Below, in pieces: positions 1 through 6,749 of a DNA stretch of 15,949 nucleotides (position 1 is its first letter; the number at the start of each line of letters is the position of its first letter). The notes beneath the pieces were generated by a model. It made no database searches and was not told the origin of the DNA. It saw only the letters and a program-made list of their open reading frames with translations. Made by a program: the position numbers and the translations under genes. This DNA comes from Oscillospiraceae bacterium. Lineage in GTDB: Bacteria > Bacillota > Clostridia > Oscillospirales > Ruminococcaceae. The stretch is from positions 1-15,949 of the forward strand of contig WRLS01000029.1 in the NCBI GenBank assembly GCA_009776345.1, written 5' to 3'.

Positions 1-138
1 CCCCCGCGACCCCCCGCAGAAATCGAAGACTGCACACTTGCCAGTACGACGAACAAAGGGCAATCAGTAAAATACATCTACCGTCCGCTTTCGCCTTGCG
101 AGGCTCAAATGCTGGGCGCGGGGAAAAAGATAATATGA
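1..138 (+). CDS. possible 3' end of an unidentified gene (partial)
   Basis: Frame 1 is open from the window edge to a TGA at 136-138, giving 45 residues that end ...CEAQMLGAGKKII. I do not recognise the protein. The only support is that the stop lies inside the stem of a terminator-like hairpin (118-171), as happens at the end of a gene. An open run of this length is expected by chance roughly one time in ten, and frame 3 is also open to about 150, so the call is weak. Confidence 0.2.
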   Translation, partial: PPRPPAEIEDCTLASTTNKGQSVKYIYRPLSPCEAQMLGAGKKII

Positions 139-171
139 AAAAAGCATATTAGATATTTTTCCCCGCTTTTT
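118..171 (+). terminator. intrinsic terminator-like hairpin
   Basis: The bases GCGGGGAAAAA (118-128) pair with TTTTTCCCCGC (156-166), 11 base pairs without mismatch. An inner stem pairs ATATG at 133-137 with CATAT at 145-149, separated from the outer one by a small internal loop and bulge. Five T residues follow at 167-171. On the minus strand the hairpin is not followed by a T run, so it would act on + strand transcription, presumably of a gene that starts left of the window. Confidence 0.5.
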
Positions 172-436
172 AAACCTTCAGTTAGCATTGTAGCTATTAT
201 AGACACAAAGCACCAAAGGCAAGTATGCACAGACCTAAAACAAGGAGCGACACCGGAAGCGCCCGCGCACGTAATAACAGCGGAAAAAGTCTTCAAATAT
301 CTTTTTTTCCTAATACCTTTTTTCGCGTTCAAGCCCTGGAGCTTGGCTCGGCTGAGCGATTGGGCGGATTAAAGAACTAAGCATATGACGTGCGCGATGA
401 AAGGCACAGGGCTATGAGAATTGTCGTAGCGGGGGT

Positions 437-486
437 CCGGGGTCTCCCCGGCGCGTTTTGGTTACTTTGCCGCGTTGCAAAGTAAC
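437..486. repeat. double-hairpin intergenic repeat, left copy
   Basis: Two perfect hairpins lie side by side. CCGGGG (437-442) and CCCCGG (446-451) pair across a TCT loop. GTTACTTTGC (461-470) and GCAAAGTAAC (477-486) pair across CGCGTT. A related hairpin built on the same TTACTTT/AAAGTAA core occurs at 15857-15890, which suggests a dispersed family rather than a one-off structure. There is no T run, so it is not a standard terminator. Confidence 0.5.
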
Positions 487-563
487 AGCCCCCGCGGCTT
501 GAGCGGGTGAGCAGTGCGAAACTACAACAAGAAGTAAACGTAACGTAGGCGCAAAATTTACGT

Positions 564-578
564 AAACTGCGAAACTCG
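564..578 (+). repeat. 15-base motif, inverted copy at the right end
   Basis: The motif AAACTGCGAAACTCG is found here and, as its exact reverse complement, at 15817-15831. A shorter related string (GTGCGAAACT) lies at 513-522. In both places it is next to a GTTACTTT-type hairpin, so hairpin and motif probably belong to one repeat family present in opposite orientation at the two window ends. Confidence 0.5.
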
Positions 579-607
579 CAACAAAGCAAAAAAACACAGT
601 GTTCGTA

Positions 608-709
608 ATACTAATCTTCGTTAGAAATGAGGACAAAAAATCTTCGCAAAACCCATAACCGAAAGCTTTTGCTCGATTTTTTGTCTATTTCTTAAACGGA
701 TATTAGTAT
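608..709. repeat. imperfect ~100-base palindrome upstream of the HAD gene
   Basis: The left arm (608-651) and right arm (667-709) are imperfect inverted copies. Matching blocks in order are ATACTAAT with ATTAGTAT (608-615 / 702-709), GAAAT with ATTTC (624-628 / 687-691), GACAAAAAATC with GATTTTTTGTC (632-642 / 675-685) and GCAAAA with TTTTGC (646-651 / 667-672). The whole could fold into one long hairpin with a loop near 652-666. Its size, symmetry and intergenic position resemble a miniature palindromic element. The right arm contains the likely promoter of the next gene. Confidence 0.55.
681..709 (+). promoter_or_regulatory. weak promoter candidate for the HAD gene
   Basis: TTGTCT at 681-686 and TAGTAT at 704-709 are separated by 17 bases; each matches the housekeeping consensus at four of six positions. 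Transcription would start near 716, just ahead of the ribosome binding site. Both boxes lie in the right arm of the palindrome at 608-709. Confidence 0.3.
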
Positions 710-732
710 AAAGCAATCAGGGGGCGAAGTAG

Positions 733-1521
733 ATGAAACCCATAAAAATGATCGTGACCGACCTGGACAACACACTTTTGCGCAGTGACAAAACCATATC
801 GGACTTTACGGCGGAGGTTTTCGCCCGTTGCCGCGAAAAAGGGATTATAACAGCTTTCGCGACCGCGCGCTCACAGCAGGCGGCGGCGCGGTTCATCAGG
901 CAGATAGAGCCTGATATTTTTATTGGTTTCGGCGGCGCGCTGGTTTTGCACAAGGACAAGGTCATACATAAAACCGGCATCCCAAAGGAAATAACGCGGG
1001 GCCTTGTAAAACGCTTCATGTCCGAGCCGGAAATTGAGGCGGTATATTTATCTAACGAAAACCGCGCCCTTACCAACGATGACGAAATTTTCACTTCGCA
1101 CTCGGACTGGATGCACTACGAACGCACGGATTTTTCCGCTGTGCCGGATGAGGTTTTCCTGAAAATATCGGTAGCTTGCGCTAATCCCGATGTAATGGCG
1201 CGGATTGCCGACGATTACCCCCTGTTCGAGGTTTTGGGCTTCTCTGGCGAGGGGATATTTATGTTCTCGAACAAAACAGCGTCAAAGTGGGTCGGCGTAA
1301 AGGCGGCGGGCGGTTATCTTCGCATTCCCGCCGATGAGATCGCCGCGTTCGGCGACGATTATAATGATATAGGTATGCTTATGGGATGCGGGGTCGGCGT
1401 CGCGGTCGAAAACGCCATACCGCAGGCAAAGGCCGCCGCGGACTATATTTGCGGGTCATGTGAAGAGGACGGCGTTGCGCATTGGCTGGCGGCGCGGAGC
1501 GCCGCAGGTTTTAGGATTTAG
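733..1521 (+). CDS. Cof-type HAD-IIB family hydrolase
   Basis: This is a cytosolic phosphatase of the haloacid dehalogenase superfamily, Cof/HAD-IIB class, which dephosphorylates sugar phosphates or similar small molecules; the substrate cannot be read from sequence. Motif I is DLDNT at residues 10-14 (nucleophile D10, acid/base D12), motif II is T44 in AFATARS, the motif III lysine is probably K185, and motif IV is GDDYND at 207-212. The cap domain sits between motifs II and III. Its length of 262 residues is normal for the class. The ATG at 733 follows GGGGGCG with good spacing. The protein would naturally finish near DGVAHWLAARS. The last residues (AGFRI) and the TAG stop are encoded by the start of a dispersed repeat (1504-1601), so the 3' end has probably been rewritten by that repeat. 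The gene looks monocistronic. Confidence 0.9.
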   Translation: MKPIKMIVTDLDNTLLRSDKTISDFTAEVFARCREKGIITAFATARSQQAAARFIRQIEPDIFIGFGGALVLHKDKVIHKTGIPKEITRGLVKRFMSEPEIEAVYLSNENRALTNDDEIFTSHSDWMHYERTDFSAVPDEVFLKISVACANPDVMARIADDYPLFEVLGFSGEGIFMFSNKTASKWVGVKAAGGYLRIPADEIAAFGDDYNDIGMLMGCGVGVAVENAIPQAKAAADYICGSCEEDGVAHWLAARSAAGFRI

Positions 1522-1601
1522 GTTTGAGGTTTTAGGAAAAGGACGGTGCGACAAATATCTTCCCTTACTAATTCCTAATTCCTATTTCCTAATTCCTATC
1601 C
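1504..1601. repeat. TTTTAGGATT palindromic repeat, copy 1
   Basis: The sequence begins GCAGGTTTTAGGATT, passes a GGACGGTGC core at 1541-1549 and ends in a run of TTCCTAA units, so the right half is a degenerate inverted copy of the left. It aligns without gaps to 7984-8081, with under ten mismatches by eye over the first 57 positions. It supplies the stop codon of the HAD gene and ends two bases before the -35 box of the next operon. Confidence 0.75.
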
Positions 1602-1602
1602 A

Positions 1603-1631
1603 TTGACGTACAGGCAAAATAGGCGTAAAAT
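1603..1631 (+). promoter_or_regulatory. strong sigma-A type promoter, probably leaderless
   Basis: TTGACG at 1603-1608 and TAAAAT at 1626-1631 are 17 bases apart, each matching consensus at five of six positions. Transcription should begin about 6-8 bases after the -10 box, at or next to the ATG at 1638. I see no ribosome binding site ahead of that ATG, which fits a leaderless mRNA. I recognised no Fur- or DtxR-like operator around it. Confidence 0.55.
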
Positions 1632-1637
1632 ATAATT

Positions 1638-2060
1638 ATGCTAACCTTTGAAGAATCCCAAGAAGCGCTGACCGAAATCGCGGACAACCTGCCGGCGGCC
1701 ATATTTGACAGGCTGAATGGCGGGATACTCCTGTTGCCCGACACTGTGCGCGACCCTAAATACAGCGGGCTGTTCATTCTCGGGCAATACCATGTGGAGC
1801 CGCTCGGCTTCGGGCGTTATATAACTTTACACTACGGCTCGGTAAAAGAGGTCTACGGGCATTTGCCCCCGGGCGCGTTCCGCCGTAAACTGGAGGAAAC
1901 CTTGCGGCACGAGCTTGTCCATCATATAGAAAGCCTTGCGGGGGACCGTTCCCTGGAAATCAAAGACGCGATACAATTGGGGCAATATACACAGCGCCGC
2001 AAGCTAAGGCTGCAGCGGGATACAGGGCGCGATGGCGCGGCAGGCGGGGGTGGGCAATGA
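1638..2060 (+). CDS. minigluzincin-type metallopeptidase family protein (Zincin_1, PF06262)
   Basis: This small soluble protein (140 residues) belongs to the Zincin_1 / minigluzincin family common in Clostridia and Actinobacteria; physiological substrates are not established. The N-terminus (residues 1-35, ending NGGILLLPD) and the YGS...YGHL stretch at 67-75 are typical of the family. The zinc motif is HELVH at 91-95, with H91 and H95 as ligands and E92 as the general base; a downstream acidic residue such as E107 would be the third ligand. The tail (residues 118-140) is basic, then glycine-rich, and probably disordered. The start fits the family although no ribosome binding site precedes it; see the promoter at 1603-1631. 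The stop overlaps the start of the RodA-like gene in an ATGA, so the two are translationally coupled. It is the first gene of the 1638-7832 operon. Confidence 0.85.
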   Translation: MLTFEESQEALTEIADNLPAAIFDRLNGGILLLPDTVRDPKYSGLFILGQYHVEPLGFGRYITLHYGSVKEVYGHLPPGAFRRKLEETLRHELVHHIESLAGDRSLEIKDAIQLGQYTQRRKLRLQRDTGRDGAAGGGGQ

Positions 2061-3202
2061 AAGCCATCGCGGCAAAAATAAAACGCTATTTTATCCGCAC
2101 CGACCATGCACTGTGGGTTATGTGTGTTATGATGTCCGCCATCGGCGCTGTGCTGCTCTACGGCTGCCTAGTCAGCGGGTATGCCGCCAGTTTAGGCGTC
2201 AGCAGGCGTATGTTTTTTATTCAAATCGGCGCGGCCTTGGCGGGGATTTTCGCCGCGTTTATTATCTCGCTGATTGATTATCGGTTCCTGCTGAAGACCT
2301 GGATGGTCCATATACCGCTCGCTTATTTTTTAGTGGCGCTGACATTCTTCTTCGGGTTTGGACATATAGAAAGGCCGGACGACCGGCGCTGGCTCATGCT
2401 GCCGTTTCTTAATATGCAGTTCCAGCCCTCCGAGCTGCTTAAAATTTCATTCATCATGTCCTTTGCGCTGCATATTCACAAACTGAGCGATTCGATTGGC
2501 AGGCTTATACCGGTGATAAGCCTGGCGCTTCACATATGCGTGCCTGTAGTGCTGATACATCTGCAAGGCGACGACGGGACCGCGCTGCTTATTGGGCTTA
2601 CGGGCATTGCAATGATGTTCCTGTCCGGGGTGAAGTGGCGGTATTTTCTGGCCCTGGCATCAGGGCTTTCCGTTGGGGTGCCGCTGGCGTGGTATTATGT
2701 CCTGAGCCCATTCCAAAAAGAGCGCATCACCGTGCTGTTCAACCAAGATACGGCCGATGTCCTGGGCATATATTACCAGCAGTATTACGCGAAAATGGCA
2801 ATCGCGATGGGCGGCACAACCGGGATCGGCCTGTTTGATGCCGCGCACACCTATATCCCGATTATGCACAATGACTTTATCTTTGCTTTTTTAGCGGAGT
2901 CATTTGGGTTTATGGGCGCGCTGGGCGTGTTGTCGCTGATGGTGGCCTTGTGCCTGAAGATCCTTTACAACGGCATCCGCGCTGACGACAGCCGCGGCGC
3001 GGCGATTTGTTGCGGCGTATTCGCGATGCTGCTGTTCCAGGCTTTTATCAACGTCGGGATGTGCCTTTCCCTTTTGCCCGTTATCGGCAACACATTCCCA
3101 TTTCTTTCACAGGGCGGGTCGTCGGTGCTGACCGCATATATCGGCATCGGGCTGGTGATGTCTGTTTATATGTGGAAAAAAGAAGAGATGTTTTTTGATT
3201 AG
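2057..3202 (+). CDS. FtsW/RodA/SpoVE family SEDS protein (RodA-like)
   Basis: This is an integral membrane peptidoglycan glycosyltransferase of the SEDS family, which polymerises lipid II together with a class B penicillin-binding protein. The 381-residue protein has about ten hydrophobic segments. Family motifs are QPSE at 123-126, the DGTALL block near 172-177, HNDFIFAFLAESFG at 271-284, and PFLSQGGSS at 348-356. D273 corresponds by motif to the aspartate essential in RodA (D262 in E. coli). The short N-terminus and overall length favour RodA over FtsW. Two usual positions differ: SQGG replaces the common SYGG, and GDDGTAL replaces PDLGTAL. No class B PBP lies nearby. The ATG overlaps the metallopeptidase stop by four bases. 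The lipoprotein gene follows after 14 bases. Confidence 0.9.
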   Translation: MKAIAAKIKRYFIRTDHALWVMCVMMSAIGAVLLYGCLVSGYAASLGVSRRMFFIQIGAALAGIFAAFIISLIDYRFLLKTWMVHIPLAYFLVALTFFFGFGHIERPDDRRWLMLPFLNMQFQPSELLKISFIMSFALHIHKLSDSIGRLIPVISLALHICVPVVLIHLQGDDGTALLIGLTGIAMMFLSGVKWRYFLALASGLSVGVPLAWYYVLSPFQKERITVLFNQDTADVLGIYYQQYYAKMAIAMGGTTGIGLFDAAHTYIPIMHNDFIFAFLAESFGFMGALGVLSLMVALCLKILYNGIRADDSRGAAICCGVFAMLLFQAFINVGMCLSLLPVIGNTFPFLSQGGSSVLTAYIGIGLVMSVYMWKKEEMFFD

Positions 3203-3216
3203 AAAGGACCGATAAA

Positions 3217-4128
3217 ATGAAAAAAATAATACTATCCTCTGTTTTAGCAGCAGCGCTTCTATTCTCATCCTGCACGGCGGGGGGCGGCGGCGCGGGCGTT
3301 CCGTCGGGGACCGACCGCGAGGGCAACGCGATATCTTTACCGGGCCGCATTGACAGAATTATCGTCATGGGGCCGTCCAATGTAGAAATTGTCGCGGCGC
3401 TGGGCGCGGCGGATAAGATCGCCGCCATAGACAGCTATTCTGTTGGCATCCCGGGCGTACCCGCCGATATCCCGGTCTTTGATATGCTATCCCCGGACGG
3501 TGAGCGCATGGCCGCCCTTGCGCCGGATGCCATCTTCATCACCGGGATGAGCAAGGTTGAGGGCGACGACCCGTTAAGGCTTGTCGCGGACTCGGGGATT
3601 TGTGTGGCATATATCCCGAACAGCCCCACCATCGGGGATATAATGGAGGACATCCGTTTCCTGGCAAAAGCTTTGGGTGCGGAGGAGAAAGGCGAGGCGC
3701 TGATCGCCGGTATGCAAAGCGAGATTGATATTATCCGTGAAACCGCAGGACAAGCCGTAACCAAAAAAACCGTCTACTTTGAGATTTCCGCCGCGCCGTT
3801 TATGTACAGCTTCGGGTCTGGTACATTCTTAAATGAGATGATTGAAATTGCGGGGGCGGAGAATATTTTCGCGGGTCATGATTCCTGGCTGGCTGTGACC
3901 GATGAAGCCGTGCCGCAGGCAAACCCGGATGTGATCCTGACAAGCGTGGATTATTTGGACGACCCGGTAGCCGAAATCCTGTCAAGGCCGGGCTGGGCAG
4001 GTATTGCCGCCGTGCAGAACGCGGATGTGTACCGCATTGACGCGGACGCGAGCAGCCGCCCGAGCCATAATATCGTGACCGCCCTGCGACAAATAGCCGA
4101 GGCTGTCCACCCGGAACTGTTTAAATGA
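3217..4128 (+). CDS. ABC transporter substrate-binding lipoprotein (iron-siderophore/haem/cobalamin type)
   Basis: This extracellular, lipid-anchored receptor belongs to the periplasmic-binding class III fold (FecB/FhuD/BtuF type, PF01497). Residues 1-18 are a lipoprotein signal with a lipobox-like FSSC and C19 as the modified cysteine. The mature part starts with the typical pattern for this class, RIDRIIVMGPSNVEIVAALG (44-63), followed by the inter-lobe helix and a second lobe. AGAENIFAG (212-220), a run near PQANPDVIL (233-241) and GWAGIAAVQNADVYRID (259-275) are all family hallmarks. The ligand is a metal chelate or corrinoid; the sequence does not say which, and no cobalamin riboswitch fits in the 14-base gap upstream. 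The start is supported by AAAGGA about nine bases before the ATG. The stop overlaps the permease start in an ATGA. Confidence 0.9.
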   Translation: MKKIILSSVLAAALLFSSCTAGGGGAGVPSGTDREGNAISLPGRIDRIIVMGPSNVEIVAALGAADKIAAIDSYSVGIPGVPADIPVFDMLSPDGERMAALAPDAIFITGMSKVEGDDPLRLVADSGICVAYIPNSPTIGDIMEDIRFLAKALGAEEKGEALIAGMQSEIDIIRETAGQAVTKKTVYFEISAAPFMYSFGSGTFLNEMIEIAGAENIFAGHDSWLAVTDEAVPQANPDVILTSVDYLDDPVAEILSRPGWAGIAAVQNADVYRIDADASSRPSHNIVTALRQIAEAVHPELFK

Positions 4129-5138
4129 AAACTAAAATAATCGTCACAGCGGCAGCGGCCCTTGCCGCGCTCATACTTGGGGTCGCGGTCGGCAGCGTGT
4201 ACATCCCGCCGGGGGATATACTGCGAATCATCGCGCATATGGTTTTCGGGGCGCGGCTGCCGGAGGAAATAAGCGCCACCTCCGCCGCGATCCTGTGGAA
4301 TCTTCGGCTCCCGCGCGCGCTCCTGGCGTTTGTCGCGGGGGCGGCGCTTTCGGTCAGCGGCGCGGTTATGCAGAGCGTTTTGCGAAACCCGCTGGCTTCG
4401 TCGTATACAATCGGCGTGTCGTCGGGGGCATCGCTGGGCGCTTGCCTGGTCCTTCTCTACGGTGCCGCGCTCCCGATGCCCGCAATGCTGACACTGCCGG
4501 TTTTCGGCTTTGCGTTCGGGCTTGGCACGATACTGCTCGCGGTGGCGTTCGCTTCGGGCATAGACAGCAGGATGGAAAACAATACTATAATTTTAGCCGG
4601 TATGGTGTTCTCCTTGTTTGTAAACGCCGTGACAACACTTCTGATGGCGATGTCCGGCGAATATATGAACCGCCTGATCTATTGGCAGATGGGCAGCTTT
4701 GCAATGAAAGACTGGCACACGCTGTATATTTTAGTGCCGCTTACTATTATCGGTGCGCTGTTCGCGGTGCGATGTAACCGCGAGCTGGATATGATGACCT
4801 TCGGGGAGGAACAGGCAAAAACCATGGGCGTGAGCCTAAAGCGCGTAAAATGGGCGCTGCTGATCTGCGCGTCGCTGCTTACAGGCGGCACAATCGCGTT
4901 TGTCGGTGTGATCGGCTTTGTGGATTTAGTCGCTCCGCATATTGTGCGCAGGATCTTCGGGCCGTCACACAGATATGTAATCCCGCTGTCCGCACTGCTG
5001 GGCGGCGCGTTTATGGTAATCTGTGACCTTGCGGCGCGTACTGTCGTTTCCCCGAGCGAGCTGCCTGTCGGCGCGGTGACAGCGCTGGTGGGCGCGCCGT
5101 TCTTTGCGTATGTATATTTTGCCAAGAGGAAAGCGTAA
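4125..5138 (+). CDS. FecCD/BtuC family ABC transporter permease
   Basis: This is the membrane subunit of the importer, which homodimerises to form the pore for a ferric siderophore, haem or cobalamin. It has 337 residues and about ten hydrophobic segments, the usual length. Diagnostic stretches are LRLPRALLAFVAGAALSVSG in the first third, the following RNPLASSYTIGVSSGASLGA, the coupling region near GVIGFVDLVAPHIVRRIFG, and the C-terminal SELPVGAVTALVGAPFFAYV. The start overlaps the preceding stop by four bases, and the TAA shares its last base with the ATG of the ATPase gene (TAATG), so the three transport genes are tightly coupled. Confidence 0.93.
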   Translation: MKTKIIVTAAAALAALILGVAVGSVYIPPGDILRIIAHMVFGARLPEEISATSAAILWNLRLPRALLAFVAGAALSVSGAVMQSVLRNPLASSYTIGVSSGASLGACLVLLYGAALPMPAMLTLPVFGFAFGLGTILLAVAFASGIDSRMENNTIILAGMVFSLFVNAVTTLLMAMSGEYMNRLIYWQMGSFAMKDWHTLYILVPLTIIGALFAVRCNRELDMMTFGEEQAKTMGVSLKRVKWALLICASLLTGGTIAFVGVIGFVDLVAPHIVRRIFGPSHRYVIPLSALLGGAFMVICDLAARTVVSPSELPVGAVTALVGAPFFAYVYFAKRKA

Positions 5139-5917
5139 TGGGACAAAAAATGCTGGAGCTTATAAATGTATCCGCCGGTTATAACGGCACTGATGTAGTA
5201 AAAAACGTGTCACTGGCGGTAAACGCGGGCGAGAACCTGTCCATCATCGGGCCTAACGGCTGCGGGAAAACCACATTGCTGAAGGCCGTGGCGAATATCC
5301 TGCCCTACCGCGGGGAGATTGCGCTGGACGGCAAACCCACGCGAAAATTAAAGCAGCGGGAGATCTCCCGGAAAATCGCGATGCTCAGCCAGAACTCCGG
5401 CGCGTACTTCTCCTACACGGTCTACGACACGGTGATGATGGGGCGGTACCTTCACATAAAAGACCGCTTGCTGGGGCTTCCGTCAAGCGGGGACAAGGAT
5501 TTTGTCCTGGAGTGCCTGAAAACCGCGGACCTGCTGGATGTAAAAGACAGGGAGATCACAAGGCTTTCGGGAGGCCAGCTCCAGCGCGTGTTTTTGGCGC
5601 AGGTACTCGCGCAGGACCCCGCGGTTATCCTGCTGGACGAGCCGACAAACCATCTCGACCTAAAGTTTCAGATAGAGCTGGTGGAGTATCTGAAGCAGTG
5701 GGCATCGCAGTGGGGGCGCGCGGTAGTCGGCGTGATGCATGATATAAACCTTGCCCTGCGCCTGAGCGCGAGGCTTTTGGTCATGAAGGGCGGCGGGGTG
5801 TCGGCATACGGCAATGCCGATGAGATTATGACAGGCGGGCTGCTGGAAAACACATACGGCATCGATGTAGCGGGTTATATGCGCGAATTACTGGCAGTTT
5901 GGGAAAATGTGAAATGA
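5138..5917 (+). CDS. ABC transporter ATP-binding protein (FecE/BtuD/FhuC type)
   Basis: This cytoplasmic ATPase energises the FecCD-type permease encoded just upstream. In 259 residues it has Walker A GPNGCGKT at 38-45, Q-loop Q85, the signature LSGGQ at 143-147, Walker B VILLDEP at 163-169 with catalytic E168, the D-loop NHLD at 171-174, and the switch histidine H201. The SGAYFSYTVYDTVMMGRY stretch (87-104) is typical of the siderophore/cobalamin subfamily. AGAGGAAA precedes the ATG at a good distance. All catalytic elements are intact. A 7-base-pair hairpin (5917-5938, AGAAGCT / AGCTTCT) directly follows the stop; with no T run it may modulate rather than end transcription into the next gene. 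Confidence 0.95.
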   Translation: MGQKMLELINVSAGYNGTDVVKNVSLAVNAGENLSIIGPNGCGKTTLLKAVANILPYRGEIALDGKPTRKLKQREISRKIAMLSQNSGAYFSYTVYDTVMMGRYLHIKDRLLGLPSSGDKDFVLECLKTADLLDVKDREITRLSGGQLQRVFLAQVLAQDPAVILLDEPTNHLDLKFQIELVEYLKQWASQWGRAVVGVMHDINLALRLSARLLVMKGGGVSAYGNADEIMTGGLLENTYGIDVAGYMRELLAVWENVK

Positions 5918-5938
5918 GAAGCTGTGTTCATAGCTTCT
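5917..5938 (+). promoter_or_regulatory. small intercistronic hairpin
   Basis: AGAAGCT (5917-5923) and AGCTTCT (5932-5938) form a perfect 7-base-pair stem with an 8-base loop, starting at the last base of the ATPase stop codon. It ends a few bases before the AGGAGG of the next gene. It could stabilise the upstream mRNA or cause partial attenuation; no T run is present. Confidence 0.3.
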
Positions 5939-5958
5939 AAACAGGAGGATGATTACAA

Positions 5959-6738
5959 ATGGCTAAAATCGGATCCCCGCTTTTTATCCTGCAGGAGCAG
6001 TGCGCAAAAGACCTGATGGCGGTTATTGAAAGGCTTGCGGAAATCGGTTTTGACGGGATAGAATTTCTGGGTTTTTTCGGGCACAGCCCCGCTGATATCA
6101 GGCGCAAGCTGGATTCATGCGGGATCGCCGCCATCGGCGACCATGTCCCCTTTGAGCGGTTTGTGTCCGAAACCGGCAAGGTTATCAGCGAACGCGGGGA
6201 GATAGGCTGTAGTTTTATTACAGTTGCCCCGCCGCCGCCGGAAGGGATGCCCGGCGGCACGGATTACCCGCGGACTATTGAAGCGTTTATAAAAATCGGC
6301 GAAGCGGTCAATGCCGCAGGGATGCGCCTGCTCTTCCATAACCACGCGGAGGAGCTGTGCGGCACGGCAGACGGAAAAACCGTACTCGAGCATTTAATGG
6401 ACGACATCCCGCCCGCCATTTTGGGGCTGGAGCCTGATTTCGGCTGGATGGGTATTGGCGGCGCCGACCCCGCGTATTATTTACGGAAGTATGGCAGCCG
6501 CAGCCCGGTTTTGCATTTCAAGGACTACATCCCGTCGGATAACGAACAGGGCTTCCTGTTCCGGCCGACAGGCTACGGCGTGATTGACAATGCCGGGTTA
6601 TACGCAATGTCGCTTGCGGCCTCTAAGCCGGAATGGTATGTGATGGATCACGACCACGCGTATGGCCGCGATATCTTCCGCGACCTGGAAATCTCGCTGG
6701 ATTATTTTAGGAATCTGGAAATTATTTCAAATAACTGA
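5959..6738 (+). CDS. sugar phosphate isomerase/epimerase-like TIM-barrel protein
   Basis: This is a cytosolic TIM-barrel protein of the AP endonuclease 2 / xylose isomerase-like superfamily (PF01261), about 259 residues and so standard length. Features of the family are the opening strand and helix with IGFDGIEFLGFFGHS (29-43), FHNHAEEL at 126-133, LEPDFGW at 157-163, LHFKDY at 185-190 and the C-terminal YVMDHD at 227-232. Likely metal ligands are E131 or E132, D160, H186 and D230. The last position is more often glutamate in relatives, so metal preference or activity may differ. AGGAGG at 5943-5948 is the best ribosome binding site in the operon and fixes the start. The gene lies 41 bases after the importer ATPase. 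A role on the imported ligand or on an associated sugar is possible but only inferred; these proteins are also common as stand-alone metabolic genes. Confidence 0.85.
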   Translation: MAKIGSPLFILQEQCAKDLMAVIERLAEIGFDGIEFLGFFGHSPADIRRKLDSCGIAAIGDHVPFERFVSETGKVISERGEIGCSFITVAPPPPEGMPGGTDYPRTIEAFIKIGEAVNAAGMRLLFHNHAEELCGTADGKTVLEHLMDDIPPAILGLEPDFGWMGIGGADPAYYLRKYGSRSPVLHFKDYIPSDNEQGFLFRPTGYGVIDNAGLYAMSLAASKPEWYVMDHDHAYGRDIFRDLEISLDYFRNLEIISNN

Positions 6739-6749
6739 GGTTTGTTTCG

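Larger units (their letters stand above)
1..732. other. gene-poor left edge, 732 bases
   Basis: This stretch has no complete gene that I can support. It holds a terminator-like hairpin (118-171), a repeat region with two small hairpins (437-486), a 15-base motif repeated in inverted form at the far end of the window (564-578), and an imperfect palindrome (608-709) that runs up to the first gene. Positions 172-430 are AT-rich and show no motif I recognise. The minus-strand open frames here lack ribosome binding sites and protein-like composition. Confidence 0.6.

Noticed and set aside
1..180. Structural RNA (tmRNA, SRP RNA, RNase P or 6S 3' end) before the first terminator
   Set aside because: I looked for the conserved end sequences of these RNAs and found none.
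412..636. Minus-strand coding frames in the left intergenic region
   Set aside because: They cross hairpin repeats, lack ribosome binding sites and have atypical residue composition.
1504..1601. CRISPR array made of the short TTCCTAA and TTAGG units
   Set aside because: Units are 6-9 bases, imperfect and palindromic, without spacers of constant length and without cas genes.
3203..3216. Cobalamin riboswitch ahead of the ABC importer
   Set aside because: Only 14 bases separate the RodA-like gene from the binding protein, so there is no room, and nothing upstream of 1638 resembles a B12 box.
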